Under the pieces are notes generated by a model that was not told the origin of the DNA, did not search any database, and saw nothing but the letters and a program-made list of their open reading frames with translations. From positions 1 to 64,000 of the forward strand of contig NZ_JPMI01000228.1 in the NCBI RefSeq assembly GCF_000733295.1: a DNA stretch of 64,000 nt. The letters are read 5' to 3'. The DNA is from Archangium violaceum Cb vi76. GTDB taxonomy: Bacteria > Myxococcota > Myxococcia > Myxococcales > Myxococcaceae. Position numbers and translations under genes: made by a program. Of the stretch, positions 8,354-16,389 are shown piece after piece (the first letter of the stretch is position 1; the number at the start of each line of letters is the position of its first letter).

Positions 8354-10596
8354 CGGCTCTTCTCCCTGAGGATGCGATCCATCTCTTCCCGGTAGGCGTC
8401 CACCACCCGGGGCCACGTGTACTTCGCGGCGTACGTCTTCGCCCGCCGGCTCAGCACGGCGCGCTGCTCGCCCACCTCGCGCAGCCCCGAGATGAACGAC
8501 TCCAGGTCCGTGTACGTCCGGCCCGCCCGGCTGCGCTCCACCTGGCCCACCAGCACCTCCGAGTGCCCGTTGACCAGCACCGGCGTGCCCGAGGCGAAGG
8601 CCTCCAGCGTGAGCAGCGAGAGGCTCTCGAAGCGCGAGGGCACCGCCACCGCCAGCGCCCCGGCCAGTGCGTCGTACTTGTCCTGCTCGCCGATGCGGCC
8701 CACGTGGCGCACGCCCTCGCCACGCAAGTCCATGTGCGCCTCGCCCGCGAGCACCAGGTCCGGTGCGTCGTGGAAGCGCGCGCGCAGCTCCCGGTGGTGC
8801 GCGAGCAGCTCGGGGATGCCCTTGCCCGCCTCCAGCCGCCCGACGTAGAGCAGGTACGGGTTGCGCACGCCGTACTGCTCGCGGAAGCGCTGGGGATCCA
8901 CCTTCTCCGGCACGTCCACCCCCACGCCCACCACCCGCGCGGGCGCATGGTCCGGGTAGTACCGGCCGATGAGCTCCACCTCCTCGGGCGTGTTGCACAG
9001 CAGGGCTCGCGGGCGCTCGAAGACGTCCGCGTACACGCCGAAGCGGATGGGCGGCTCGTCGTGCGCCGTGGGGACGATCAGCGCCCGGTTCGCCACCATC
9101 GGCAGGCCCCACACCGTGGGCGCGTACAGGTAGGTGAAGAAGACGAAGCCGTCGTAATCCGCCCCGTGCGCGTCCAGGTGCTCGAGGAGGCCGGGCACCA
9201 CCGGGCCCTGCTCGGCCACCCAGTGCTCCTCGCGCAGCCGCTCGTTGGGCTTGTCGAAGACCTGCTTGGACAGCGCGTTGAAGGGACGGATGTTCCGCAC
9301 CCGCGTCACCGGGAAGCGCAGCACCTTCACGCCCTCCACGTGCGCGTCCTGCTCCTCGCCCGGCGGGAAGACGTTCTCCCACGTGAGGTGGTTCTTCGCG
9401 CACGTGGTGAGCACCGTCAGGTCCCAGTGCGGCGCGAGCTGCTCCACCACCTGCTGTGCATGGCGCTCGGCTCCGCCCGTCACCTCGCCGTAGCGCTGCA
9501 CCACGACGCCCACCCGGGGCTTCTTCCTCGCCGACGGGGCGCGGCGCCTGGGGTGCTTGTCCTCACCGAGGGCCTTCGCGAGGGCCTTCTGGGTCTCCTC
9601 GGCGGAGAAGTGCTTCAGCCGCCGGGCCTGGCCCGCGAGCAGGCGCTCGCGCAGGGATGCGTCCTCGCACATGTCCACCACCAGCTCGGCGAGGAAGGCG
9701 AAGCGCTTCTGGTCGAAGGCGATGCCCGCGCCCCCGAGCGTCTCGGGTACGGCCGCCGCCGCGTAGGCCAGCACCGGCACCTCGGCGGCCATGGCCTCGA
9801 TGAGCGGGACGCCGAAGCCCTCGTGCTCGCTCATGGACACGAAGACGTCCGCCGTGCGGTACGCGGCCACCAGCTCCGCGTGGTTGAGCCTTCCGAGGAA
9901 GTGCACCCCGGCCAGCTCGCTCGCCCTGCGCTGGAGCGACTTGAAGTAGCGGCTGCCCGGCTCGTAGCCACCCACCACCAGCAGGCGCGCCTCGGGCCGC
10001 AGCTCGAGCAACTCCGCGTGAAGTGCGAGCAGGTCCTCGAAGCGCTTGTGCGGCGCCACCCGGCTCACCGAGAGCACCACCGGACCCGTCCCGGACAGCC
10101 GCGCCAGCAGTGCCTTGTCCGCGTTGGACTCGGAGAAGCGCTGGGGCTCGACGAAGAGCGGGACGGTGTGGACGTTGCGGTAGCCGGCCTCGCGCAGCTC
10201 GGCGCAGTTGTAGTCCGACACGCCGAGGGCCACGTCCACGAAGGGGGCCATGGCGGCCAGCTGAGCCCGGCCCGTGACGAGCGCCTCGGCCAGCGGGGTG
10301 CCCGTGTAGTAGCGCGCGGGGCTGATGTTGTGGAAGACGACGCCCCGGCGGCAGGGCAGGTGCATCAGCCGGCTGCTCAGCGGCGAGGCGATGCCGTGGT
10401 GGTAGAGGACGAGATCATCCGGCCCGGGACGCAGCGCCGAGGCGGGGTGCGCCAGGGAGTCGAGGCCCGCACCGACCTCGCCCGCGTAGAGCTCGCCGGA
10501 GATGCCCAGCCGGCGCAGCAGGAGCTGAAGGTGCAGCGCCGCCTGTCCGGAGGCGTCGCCCGCCACGAAGCTCGGAATCAGCTGATGGACCGCCAT
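8350..10596 (-). CDS. Fused two-module glycosyltransferase (GT4-GT4)
   Basis: 748 residues from the ATG at 10596; the frame upstream overlaps a divergent gene and is not credible. Two complete GT-B modules are joined. Module 1 (about 1-365) has VVLSVSRVAPHKRFEDLL and the E-x7-E signature in EHEGFGVPLIEA. Module 2 (about 380-748) has VGVVVQRYGEVTGGAERHAQ, LLYVGRLEAGKGIPELL and E-x7-E in SRFESLSLLTLEA. A basic linker (PRRRAPSARKKPR) separates them. Such double GT4 proteins add two successive sugars to a surface polysaccharide or glycolipid. The start is 32 bp from a divergent GT4 gene, so the two probably share a regulatory region. Confidence 0.85.
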   Translation of the reverse strand: MAVHQLIPSFVAGDASGQAALHLQLLLRRLGISGELYAGEVGAGLDSLAHPASALRPGPDDLVLYHHGIASPLSSRLMHLPCRRGVVFHNISPARYYTGTPLAEALVTGRAQLAAMAPFVDVALGVSDYNCAELREAGYRNVHTVPLFVEPQRFSESNADKALLARLSGTGPVVLSVSRVAPHKRFEDLLALHAELLELRPEARLLVVGGYEPGSRYFKSLQRRASELAGVHFLGRLNHAELVAAYRTADVFVSMSEHEGFGVPLIEAMAAEVPVLAYAAAAVPETLGGAGIAFDQKRFAFLAELVVDMCEDASLRERLLAGQARRLKHFSAEETQKALAKALGEDKHPRRRAPSARKKPRVGVVVQRYGEVTGGAERHAQQVVEQLAPHWDLTVLTTCAKNHLTWENVFPPGEEQDAHVEGVKVLRFPVTRVRNIRPFNALSKQVFDKPNERLREEHWVAEQGPVVPGLLEHLDAHGADYDGFVFFTYLYAPTVWGLPMVANRALIVPTAHDEPPIRFGVYADVFERPRALLCNTPEEVELIGRYYPDHAPARVVGVGVDVPEKVDPQRFREQYGVRNPYLLYVGRLEAGKGIPELLAHHRELRARFHDAPDLVLAGEAHMDLRGEGVRHVGRIGEQDKYDALAGALAVAVPSRFESLSLLTLEAFASGTPVLVNGHSEVLVGQVERSRAGRTYTDLESFISGLREVGEQRAVLSRRAKTYAAKYTWPRVVDAYREEMDRILREKSR

Positions 10597-10627
10597 AGGG
10601 GCACCCTGCCTATCACAGCACCGTGCT

Positions 10628-11731
10628 ATGAGGCGCACCGTGTCAATGGGTCCTGTCGCTTTCGATGCGAGTCTCTGGGACGAGCCCACCACGGGCATCG
10701 GTCTCTACACCCGCTGTCTGGCCGAGGGCCTGGAGGCCCGGGGCGTGCGCCTGGAGCGGCTGGGCGCCCGGGTTTCCGGGGAGGACCCCCGGGGTCACCT
10801 GGGGCGCACCGCCTACGTGCTGGGCCGGTTGCCCCAGGTACTGAGGGACTCGGAGGCGCGGGTGTACCACGCGCTGGGCAACTTCAATCTCCCGCTGGTG
10901 CGCCTTCCGGGCAAGGCGTACGTCGTCACCGTTCACGACCTGATTCCCCTGCTGATGCCCGAGACGGTGTCCAGGGCCTACCGCTGGCAGTTCCAGTTGT
11001 GGCTGGCCCGGAGCGTCCGGGTGGCGGACCGGATCCTCTGTGTGAGCGCGTGCACCCGGGATGATCTGCTGGCGCGCCATCCCGAGGCCGAGAGCAAGGT
11101 GGCGGTGGTCTACAACGGGGTGGACCACGTGGACCGCCATGCACCGGATGCCACCGCCGAGGCCCACCTGCGCACGCTGTCGCTGCCGGAGCGGTACGTG
11201 CTGTACGCGGGCTCGCTGGACGTGCGGAAGAACGTGAGCCTGGTGCTGGACGCGCTCGAGCGGCTGAAGGCACGGGGACGGCCGGCGGCGCTGGTGATGG
11301 CGGGGCAGAGCTGGTTCGGCTCGGGGGCGGTGGAGACGCGCGTGGCGCGCATGCGCTCGGAGGGGCACGACATCCGCTCGCTGGGGTACCAGTCCGAGGG
11401 CGTGTTCTTCGAGTTGATGCGGCGGGCGACGGTGTTCGCGTTCCCCTCGAAGTACGAGGGCTTCGGGCTGCCGCCGCTGGAGGCCATGCGGCTGGGGACG
11501 CCGGCCATCGTGTCCACGACGGGGGCCACGCCGGAGGTGTGCGGCGAGGGCGCGTTGGCGGTGCGGCCGGATGATGCCGAGGGGCTGGCGGAGGCGATGG
11601 ATCGGCTGCTGCGCTCGGACACCGAGCGGCGACGCTGGGCGGAGGAGGGGAAGCGGCAGGCGGCCCTGTTCACCTGGGCGCGCTGCGCGGACGAGACGCT
11701 CGCGGCTTACGAGCAGGCGCTGCGGCGGTAA
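10628..11731 (+). CDS. Glycosyltransferase family 4
   Basis: 367 residues, divergent from the GT4-GT4 gene with a 31-bp gap. An ATG at 10646 (MGPVAFDASLW) is an equally good start. The N-domain opens with FDASLWDEPTTGIGLYTRCL. The donor domain has YVLYAGSLDVRKNVSLVLDA and the E-x7-E motif in KYEGFGLPPLEAM. The closest functional pattern is mannosyltransferase-like GT4 of O-antigen or exopolysaccharide pathways. It belongs with the preceding glycan block, although transcribed the other way. Confidence 0.85.
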   Translation: MRRTVSMGPVAFDASLWDEPTTGIGLYTRCLAEGLEARGVRLERLGARVSGEDPRGHLGRTAYVLGRLPQVLRDSEARVYHALGNFNLPLVRLPGKAYVVTVHDLIPLLMPETVSRAYRWQFQLWLARSVRVADRILCVSACTRDDLLARHPEAESKVAVVYNGVDHVDRHAPDATAEAHLRTLSLPERYVLYAGSLDVRKNVSLVLDALERLKARGRPAALVMAGQSWFGSGAVETRVARMRSEGHDIRSLGYQSEGVFFELMRRATVFAFPSKYEGFGLPPLEAMRLGTPAIVSTTGATPEVCGEGALAVRPDDAEGLAEAMDRLLRSDTERRRWAEEGKRQAALFTWARCADETLAAYEQALRR

Positions 11732-11849
11732 CCATACGTCGTCGGCTCCGCTCGAAGATGATCGAAGGCGGGGTGTTCGCCCAGGAGGCGGGCTTTGTGT
11801 CAGTCCGTCAGGCTCCCCGCGGAAGCGTGGCCGCGTGCACACCAGTACG

Positions 11850-12275
11850 ATGACGGTGGCCGTCCTCCAAGAGCCCGAGGACTCCTCGCTCGTGATTCCT
11901 CCCTCCGAGCTGGAGTGGCGTACCAGCCGCGGCAGTGGGCCCGGTGGCCAGCACCGGAACAAGACGGAGAGCGCCGTCGTCCTCACGCACCTGCCCTCGG
12001 GCCTCACCGTTCGCTGCGAGTCCGAGCGCAGCCAGCACCGCAATCGCGACACGGCGCTGCGCGTGCTGCGTGCACGGCTCCTCCAGGCCCGTCAGGAGGG
12101 CCCGGCCCGGGCGGCCAACGCGGAACGGCGCAGCCAGGTGGGCAGCGGCCAGCGCGGGGACAAGGTGCGCACCATCCGGTGCCAGGATGGCCTCGTCACG
12201 GACCACCGGCTCGGACGCAAGTTGACGCTGGAGGCGTATCTGCGTGGAGAGTGGGACGCGCTGATCGGCGCGTAA
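11850..12275 (+). CDS. Stand-alone peptide chain release factor-like protein (GGQ domain)
   Basis: 141 residues from the ATG at 11850. The whole protein is the class I release-factor catalytic domain: RGSGPGGQHRNKTESAV holds the GGQ that enters the peptidyl-transferase centre. There is no codon-recognition domain with PxT/SPF. It also lacks the long basic tail of ArfB/YaeJ, ending instead in LTLEAYLRGEWDALIGA. It may hydrolyse peptidyl-tRNA on stalled ribosomes, or belong to the little-studied RF-like group found in actinobacteria and myxobacteria. Not linked to any operon. Confidence 0.8.
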   Translation: MTVAVLQEPEDSSLVIPPSELEWRTSRGSGPGGQHRNKTESAVVLTHLPSGLTVRCESERSQHRNRDTALRVLRARLLQARQEGPARAANAERRSQVGSGQRGDKVRTIRCQDGLVTDHRLGRKLTLEAYLRGEWDALIGA

Positions 12276-12297
12276 GGGCTGCTCCGCGTTCTGGCAT

Positions 12298-12906
12298 TCA
12301 CACCTCGATGAATTTGGCCCCGGAGATATGTTCTTGCTCCAGGGCCTCCTTGATGTCCTGGGAGACGACGATTGCTACGAGCCAGCCCCAGGTCCGGAAG
12401 ATGCGCGCGCCTTCGGTCTTCGTCGGATCGATGCGCATGTCGTAAACAGCCCGGTAGGTGCCGACCTTCTTGGGCTGTCCATCCTCGGGTTTCCAGTACA
12501 TCACCTCACTGCAGCGAGCATCGTCGATGCAGCGCACGACCCGGGTGACATTGAGAATGAACCAGGGCTCTGCGAGTGAGGTGACCCTCGCTGGCAGGAA
12601 CTGCACGTCCTTTGTTCCCAGGCGCTCGAAGATGCGCACAACGCGCTCGGGAATCACGGGGATGCCCAGTCCCGAGATGTTGAAGTCGAGAGGGCTCCCA
12701 GCAGGCTGGGCGATCCGAAACGTGGGCGATCCATCTATGTCCGTCACATCGAGATGCTTTCCGTCCGTGTACCGCCACGGGTCATCGAGTCTTGCACCTT
12801 GCTTGTCGAAAGGGCCTTGAAACACCCAGCCGTGAGCTCCATCTGGGGTGTAAACGTTCTGGGTGAGCCGGAAATAGGTGGGCGGAGAAGTGTCTCGAAA
12901 ATTCAT
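12298..12906 (-). CDS. Imm11-family (DUF1629-like) immunity protein
   Basis: 202 residues, its start overlapping the toxin stop by 4 bp (ATGA), so it is translated with it. The order of blocks is that of the DUF1629/Imm11 family: LDVTDIDGSP, SGLGIPVIPERVVRIFERLG, VQFLPARVTS, WFILNVTRVVRCIDDARCSE and a tail with IFRTWGWLVAIVVSQDIKEA. Such proteins protect the producer from the toxin encoded next door, in the cytoplasm. Assignment rests on pattern plus position; specificity for the nuclease is inference. Confidence 0.75.
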   Translation of the reverse strand: MNFRDTSPPTYFRLTQNVYTPDGAHGWVFQGPFDKQGARLDDPWRYTDGKHLDVTDIDGSPTFRIAQPAGSPLDFNISGLGIPVIPERVVRIFERLGTKDVQFLPARVTSLAEPWFILNVTRVVRCIDDARCSEVMYWKPEDGQPKKVGTYRAVYDMRIDPTKTEGARIFRTWGWLVAIVVSQDIKEALEQEHISGAKFIEV

Positions 12907-14201
12907 GGACTGGCCTTTTTGATCAGCATCTTGTTGAGCGCAGTGCCTGGGGTACAGAGTTCGTCGGCAATCTTCTTGAGCTCATCCGTTAAGGCGCGCC
13001 TGCAATCACCTACGCTTGTGCAATTACGCAGCGCATCGAGGAGTCGATCATGGATCGTCTGGTGGTACTGCTCTGAGTGCGGTCCTTGGTGACCTTGGAT
13101 GTGGATGAGATTCGCGGGGTCATTGAGGATCATTCCCGCTTGTTCAAATAGTTCTTCGAACCGTGGAGTCCACGGACCACCTCGCGCGGATGACTTCCGG
13201 TTGCCGATGGTGGCGAGGTGATGCCACTCGCCGTTCTTGTTCGAGCCGTCGTCACAGATGCTCTCGGCCCGTGCGGAGGCTGCCGTGTTCCCGAGCGTCG
13301 CTCCCGCGATGACGACGCTGCCATCCGCCACGACCTGCACCGTCGTCGCCTCGGTCATCAGCAGATCATCCAGCGCAGCCGCACCGGCCGGAGCCCATTG
13401 TCTGCCTCGCAAGCCGCCCGGCGGGACGCCCGGAAGTGCCTTGCCCACTCCGTAACTCGCCACCATCACCAGCAGCCTCAGTCCGGTACCTCCCAGCGCC
13501 TTCCCGAAGCGCTCCGCGATCTTCTCCAACTCCTTCACCGTCCTCGCCTGCTCCGCGTCCTTGTACAGCCGCATGACCGTCACGGCCACGTTGCGGAGCT
13601 CGGCCACGGTGAAGCTCGTCATGAGTAAGAGGGTCAGCCTCGCGGCGAATATCTTGGAGAACAAGGGCTCGGGCGCCAGCCAGGAGGCCATGTAGAGGAC
13701 CGAGGAGAGGACCACTCCCGAGACGAAGAGCGGGTCATTGAACAGCTCATGCGCCGCATGGCGGAAACCATTGCCCATGAACCGGGTCGAGAGTCGGAGG
13801 GCCATCACCTGTCGGCTGTTCTCGAGCGTTTCCGGCAGATGCAAGGTGGGGGAGCCGTATTTCGCGAAGTATTCCGCGCGGAGCTGTTCCTCCCAAGTGA
13901 CCGCAGCGCAGCCCGAAGCGCATGGCACCTTGCCCGTGGCGGCGAGCAGGGAGCCTTTCGGTTCCGGCGCGGTCAGTGATTGATGGTGAAAGGCCAGGAT
14001 GACACGGGCCTCTTCAACGGTGAAGTCTCGCTGCAAGGGAGAAGACAGCTCGAACGAGAGTTTCAGCCGTCCCCCAGGCAGTGGGCCCATCTTGATGGAC
14101 ACATCCCGTTCCATCCGGAGCGCGTCCGGAGGCCCAGCGAGGGCGGTCAGTACGGGAGCCAAGGCGAGGAGGAGCGCGGTGACAAATATCCTCATGGACA
14201 T
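12903..14201 (-). CDS. Sit-like polymorphic toxin with C-terminal AHH nuclease domain
   Basis: 432 residues. An N-terminal signal sequence (residues 4-22) ends in LTALAG without a lipobox Cys. The middle (about 110-260) carries the helical region shared by myxobacterial Sit-type toxins, including LSTRFMGNGFRHAAHELF, SWLAPEPLFSKIFAA and VASYGVGKALPGVPPGGL. The last 110 residues are an AHH/HNH-superfamily nuclease: GEWHHLATIGNRKS, then GGPWTPRFEELFEQAG, NLIHIQGHQGPHSEQYH. The two His of WHH, Asn of IGN and the GHxGPH block are the expected metal and catalytic residues. Known Sit toxins are lipoproteins swapped between kin by outer-membrane exchange; this one appears to use another leader. Confidence 0.75.
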   Translation of the reverse strand: MSMRIFVTALLLALAPVLTALAGPPDALRMERDVSIKMGPLPGGRLKLSFELSSPLQRDFTVEEARVILAFHHQSLTAPEPKGSLLAATGKVPCASGCAAVTWEEQLRAEYFAKYGSPTLHLPETLENSRQVMALRLSTRFMGNGFRHAAHELFNDPLFVSGVVLSSVLYMASWLAPEPLFSKIFAARLTLLLMTSFTVAELRNVAVTVMRLYKDAEQARTVKELEKIAERFGKALGGTGLRLLVMVASYGVGKALPGVPPGGLRGRQWAPAGAAALDDLLMTEATTVQVVADGSVVIAGATLGNTAASARAESICDDGSNKNGEWHHLATIGNRKSSARGGPWTPRFEELFEQAGMILNDPANLIHIQGHQGPHSEQYHQTIHDRLLDALRNCTSVGDCRRALTDELKKIADELCTPGTALNKMLIKKASP

Positions 14202-14244
14202 GGGGCAGAGGTTCTACCTCATGGGTAGAGGCAGTCCTGATGCG

Positions 14245-14937
14245 TCAGCCCGTCATCCTCCCCATCATCAATCCGAGCAGGAAGGCCGTCGCGCCCGCGG
14301 CTCCCACCATCCACAGAGGGAAACCCTGGGCTCCACCCTCTGGGGCAGGGGATGACGCTGGGCGCGCGGCGGGCTCCTCCGGGATGATCACCCGGACCTT
14401 GATGCCGCCCGCGATCAGCGCCTCCGACAGGTCATCGATGCAGCGCTCGTAGTCCTCCTCGGCGATGTCGATCGGCGTGCCGTGGTGGGCCTCGTACCGC
14501 TTCGCCACGGACTCGTGGCCGCGCAGCTGCGCTTCCTTCCTGGCCACGTCCACCCAGCCGCAGACGATCGTCGGCGCCGTGCCTTTCCTCGGGACGAGCG
14601 AGATGGGCTGCCGCGCCAGCTTCCCTCCGGCGGTGCTGGGTCCCTCGGGCTCGTCGATGCGCAGCACCCGGTGCGGTGTGCGCCCGTAGATCTTCTTCGC
14701 GAACCTGTCCTTCAGCCTCTCCGCGAACAGCGCCGCGTGGGTCGCGAACATCGTCCGGTATTCACCCTCGGGCTGCTCGGCCTCCGGCTCCGCGGCCACC
14801 TCCGCCACGGGAGCCATGCGCGTCTCGTCCGCTCGCCTCGCCCGGGGGGGCGGTGTGCGCTCGTCTTCTTCCTGCGGGGCAATGCGTGTCTCATCGGACC
14901 GCCCCGGGCTGCCTCGACCCCTGTGACCGTTCGCCAT
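14245..14937 (-). CDS. Tail-anchored protein of unknown function
   Basis: 230 residues. The N-terminal 60 are acidic and disordered and hold a repeated phrase (SDETRIAP, ADETRMAP). A compact middle domain (about 65-175) contains RTPHRVLRIDEPEG and IVCGWVDVARKEAQ. The last 25 residues are one hydrophobic segment (FPLWMVGAAGATAFLLGLMM) ending in GRMTG, a C-tail anchor with the bulk in the cytoplasm. I recognise no family. It lies between the toxin pair and another unknown gene on the same strand, 45 bp apart from the latter. Confidence 0.7.
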   Translation of the reverse strand: MANGHRGRGSPGRSDETRIAPQEEDERTPPPRARRADETRMAPVAEVAAEPEAEQPEGEYRTMFATHAALFAERLKDRFAKKIYGRTPHRVLRIDEPEGPSTAGGKLARQPISLVPRKGTAPTIVCGWVDVARKEAQLRGHESVAKRYEAHHGTPIDIAEEDYERCIDDLSEALIAGGIKVRVIIPEEPAARPASSPAPEGGAQGFPLWMVGAAGATAFLLGLMMGRMTG

Positions 14938-14982
14938 GCCAGCTCCTCACCGTGCAGGATACCCGCTCGGCGGCGCGGACGC

Positions 14983-15774
14983 TCAGGCACGGACGAGCCG
15001 CTGTTGCATCCCGGGGCGGGACGCCTCCGTGAGGCCCGACATCACCCTCCCCACCAGCCAGAACTCGCCCTGGATGATGTTGCCGGGCTCCAGCGGCGCC
15101 CCCAGGTCCCGGGGCGAGGCGAGCACGTCGTAGTTCCCTCCCAGCGTCCGCACGATGGCGTGCTGGAACGTCTCCCCCGTCATGAGGTTCTCCCTCAGCC
15201 CGGCTTCCAGCACCCGGCCCGTGAGGAAGGCCTCGGCCGCCTCGGGATGCTCCTCCCCCTCCGGTGAGAACAGGCCGGAGGGAATGAGGGACTCGGCGGC
15301 GAACCTCACCTCCTCCTCCGCCTGCGCCGTGAGGAAGGCCGCCTCGTCCGTCCAGACCTCGATGCCGCGCGCGAAGGCACACAGGCCCAGTTCGAGCATC
15401 GCCCCCTCGCTCACCCGCTCGCGCGTGAGCAACAGGTCATCGAGCTGCGTGGCCAACGGGTAGAAGGGCTCGCCCTTCGCGTCCAGGATCTCCACGAGCA
15501 GCGGGTCGCAGAAGCGGCAATCCGGATCGCTGGCGAACCGCGCCGCGCGCGCCTGGAGCCGCGACCGTGCGCGGAAGCCCGGGGTGGCGCACTCCACGCC
15601 GTCCTCCGACACCACGAAGCTGACGCTGGCGCCACTTGCATCCGACCAGACGCGCAGCTCATGGGCTCCCCACTTTCCCGCGGACTCGCTGCGCTCCAGC
15701 AGCAACGACATGCGGCGTCCGAAGTCCTGCGGATCCCTCGCGGTGATGCCGATGCACGACATGTTGCTGGCCAT
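14983..15774 (-). CDS. Conserved hypothetical protein
   Basis: 263 residues; ATG at 15774, with 15762 (MSCIGITARD) as an alternative. No signal peptide or membrane segment. It reads as a soluble alpha/beta protein with a near N-terminal motif SCIGITARDPQDFGRRM, two cysteines in DPDCRFCDPLLVEILDA that could bind a metal, and a C-terminal beta-rich part (GNYDVLASPRDLG). No family recognised. It precedes the tail-anchored gene on the same strand and may be co-transcribed. Confidence 0.65.
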   Translation of the reverse strand: MASNMSCIGITARDPQDFGRRMSLLLERSESAGKWGAHELRVWSDASGASVSFVVSEDGVECATPGFRARSRLQARAARFASDPDCRFCDPLLVEILDAKGEPFYPLATQLDDLLLTRERVSEGAMLELGLCAFARGIEVWTDEAAFLTAQAEEEVRFAAESLIPSGLFSPEGEEHPEAAEAFLTGRVLEAGLRENLMTGETFQHAIVRTLGGNYDVLASPRDLGAPLEPGNIIQGEFWLVGRVMSGLTEASRPGMQQRLVRA

Positions 15775-15834
15775 GCCGGACAGCCTACCACTGCCCCTGA
15801 CAGCCTCGGGAGCGACGGGTCACCGCCACCCGCC

Positions 15835-16308
15835 TCACGCCGCGCGGGTGGCCGGAGACCGTTGCACCGCGCCCAGGTGGTCGGCGAGGTGCATGGCATG
15901 CAGTGCTTCGTACTCGCGTTTGTCGCACGGGCCGTAGGCGAGGTGGGGCTTCAACGCGGAGGCATCGGCCGTCTCGAAGCGGGTGATGGCCTGGCGGAGC
16001 CGCGCCAGGGCCGGAGCGAGGCCGGCGTCCTCCAGCGCGGGCGCACCCGGAATGGCCGCATCGAGCCCGTGGGACATGAAGCCCTGCGAGAGGAACTTCC
16101 GCTTCGCGATGCGGCCGATCGTCGCGCGGAACAGCGCCGGGCGCAGTCTCGGGTAGCCGTCGAGCGAGCAGTCGATGCTCTGGGCGCAGTGGACGAGCAC
16201 CTGTGGCAGCGTCCAGGGGCCGGGCACCGAGGCACCCTCCGAGCGCTCCAGCGCGTCGAGCTCGGTCCGTACCTGCTCCCACGTCGTCATTCTCAGCGTT
16301 CGCGACAT
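15835..16308 (-). CDS. DUF1569/DinB-like domain protein
   Basis: 157 residues from the ATG at 16308 (others at 16317 and 16290). Residues 28-40 read GPWTLPQVLVHCA, the first helix with the metal-site His of the DinB/YfiT-like four-helix bundle. The C-terminal EYEALHAMHLADHLGAVQR supplies the matching HxxxH-type helix. DUF1569 proteins are small soluble members of this superfamily. Some relatives are thiol-dependent transferases; no substrate is known here. Single gene, convergent with nothing, 61 bp after an unrelated ORF. Confidence 0.75.
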   Translation of the reverse strand: MSRTLRMTTWEQVRTELDALERSEGASVPGPWTLPQVLVHCAQSIDCSLDGYPRLRPALFRATIGRIAKRKFLSQGFMSHGLDAAIPGAPALEDAGLAPALARLRQAITRFETADASALKPHLAYGPCDKREYEALHAMHLADHLGAVQRSPATRAA

Positions 16309-16389
16309 GTGAGCCATCCTACCGTGCGGTTCCTGGTGCATGCGGGAAGAGTTGCTCGCGAGGGGTGGGGCCTCTATCCAGGGGGTCCC

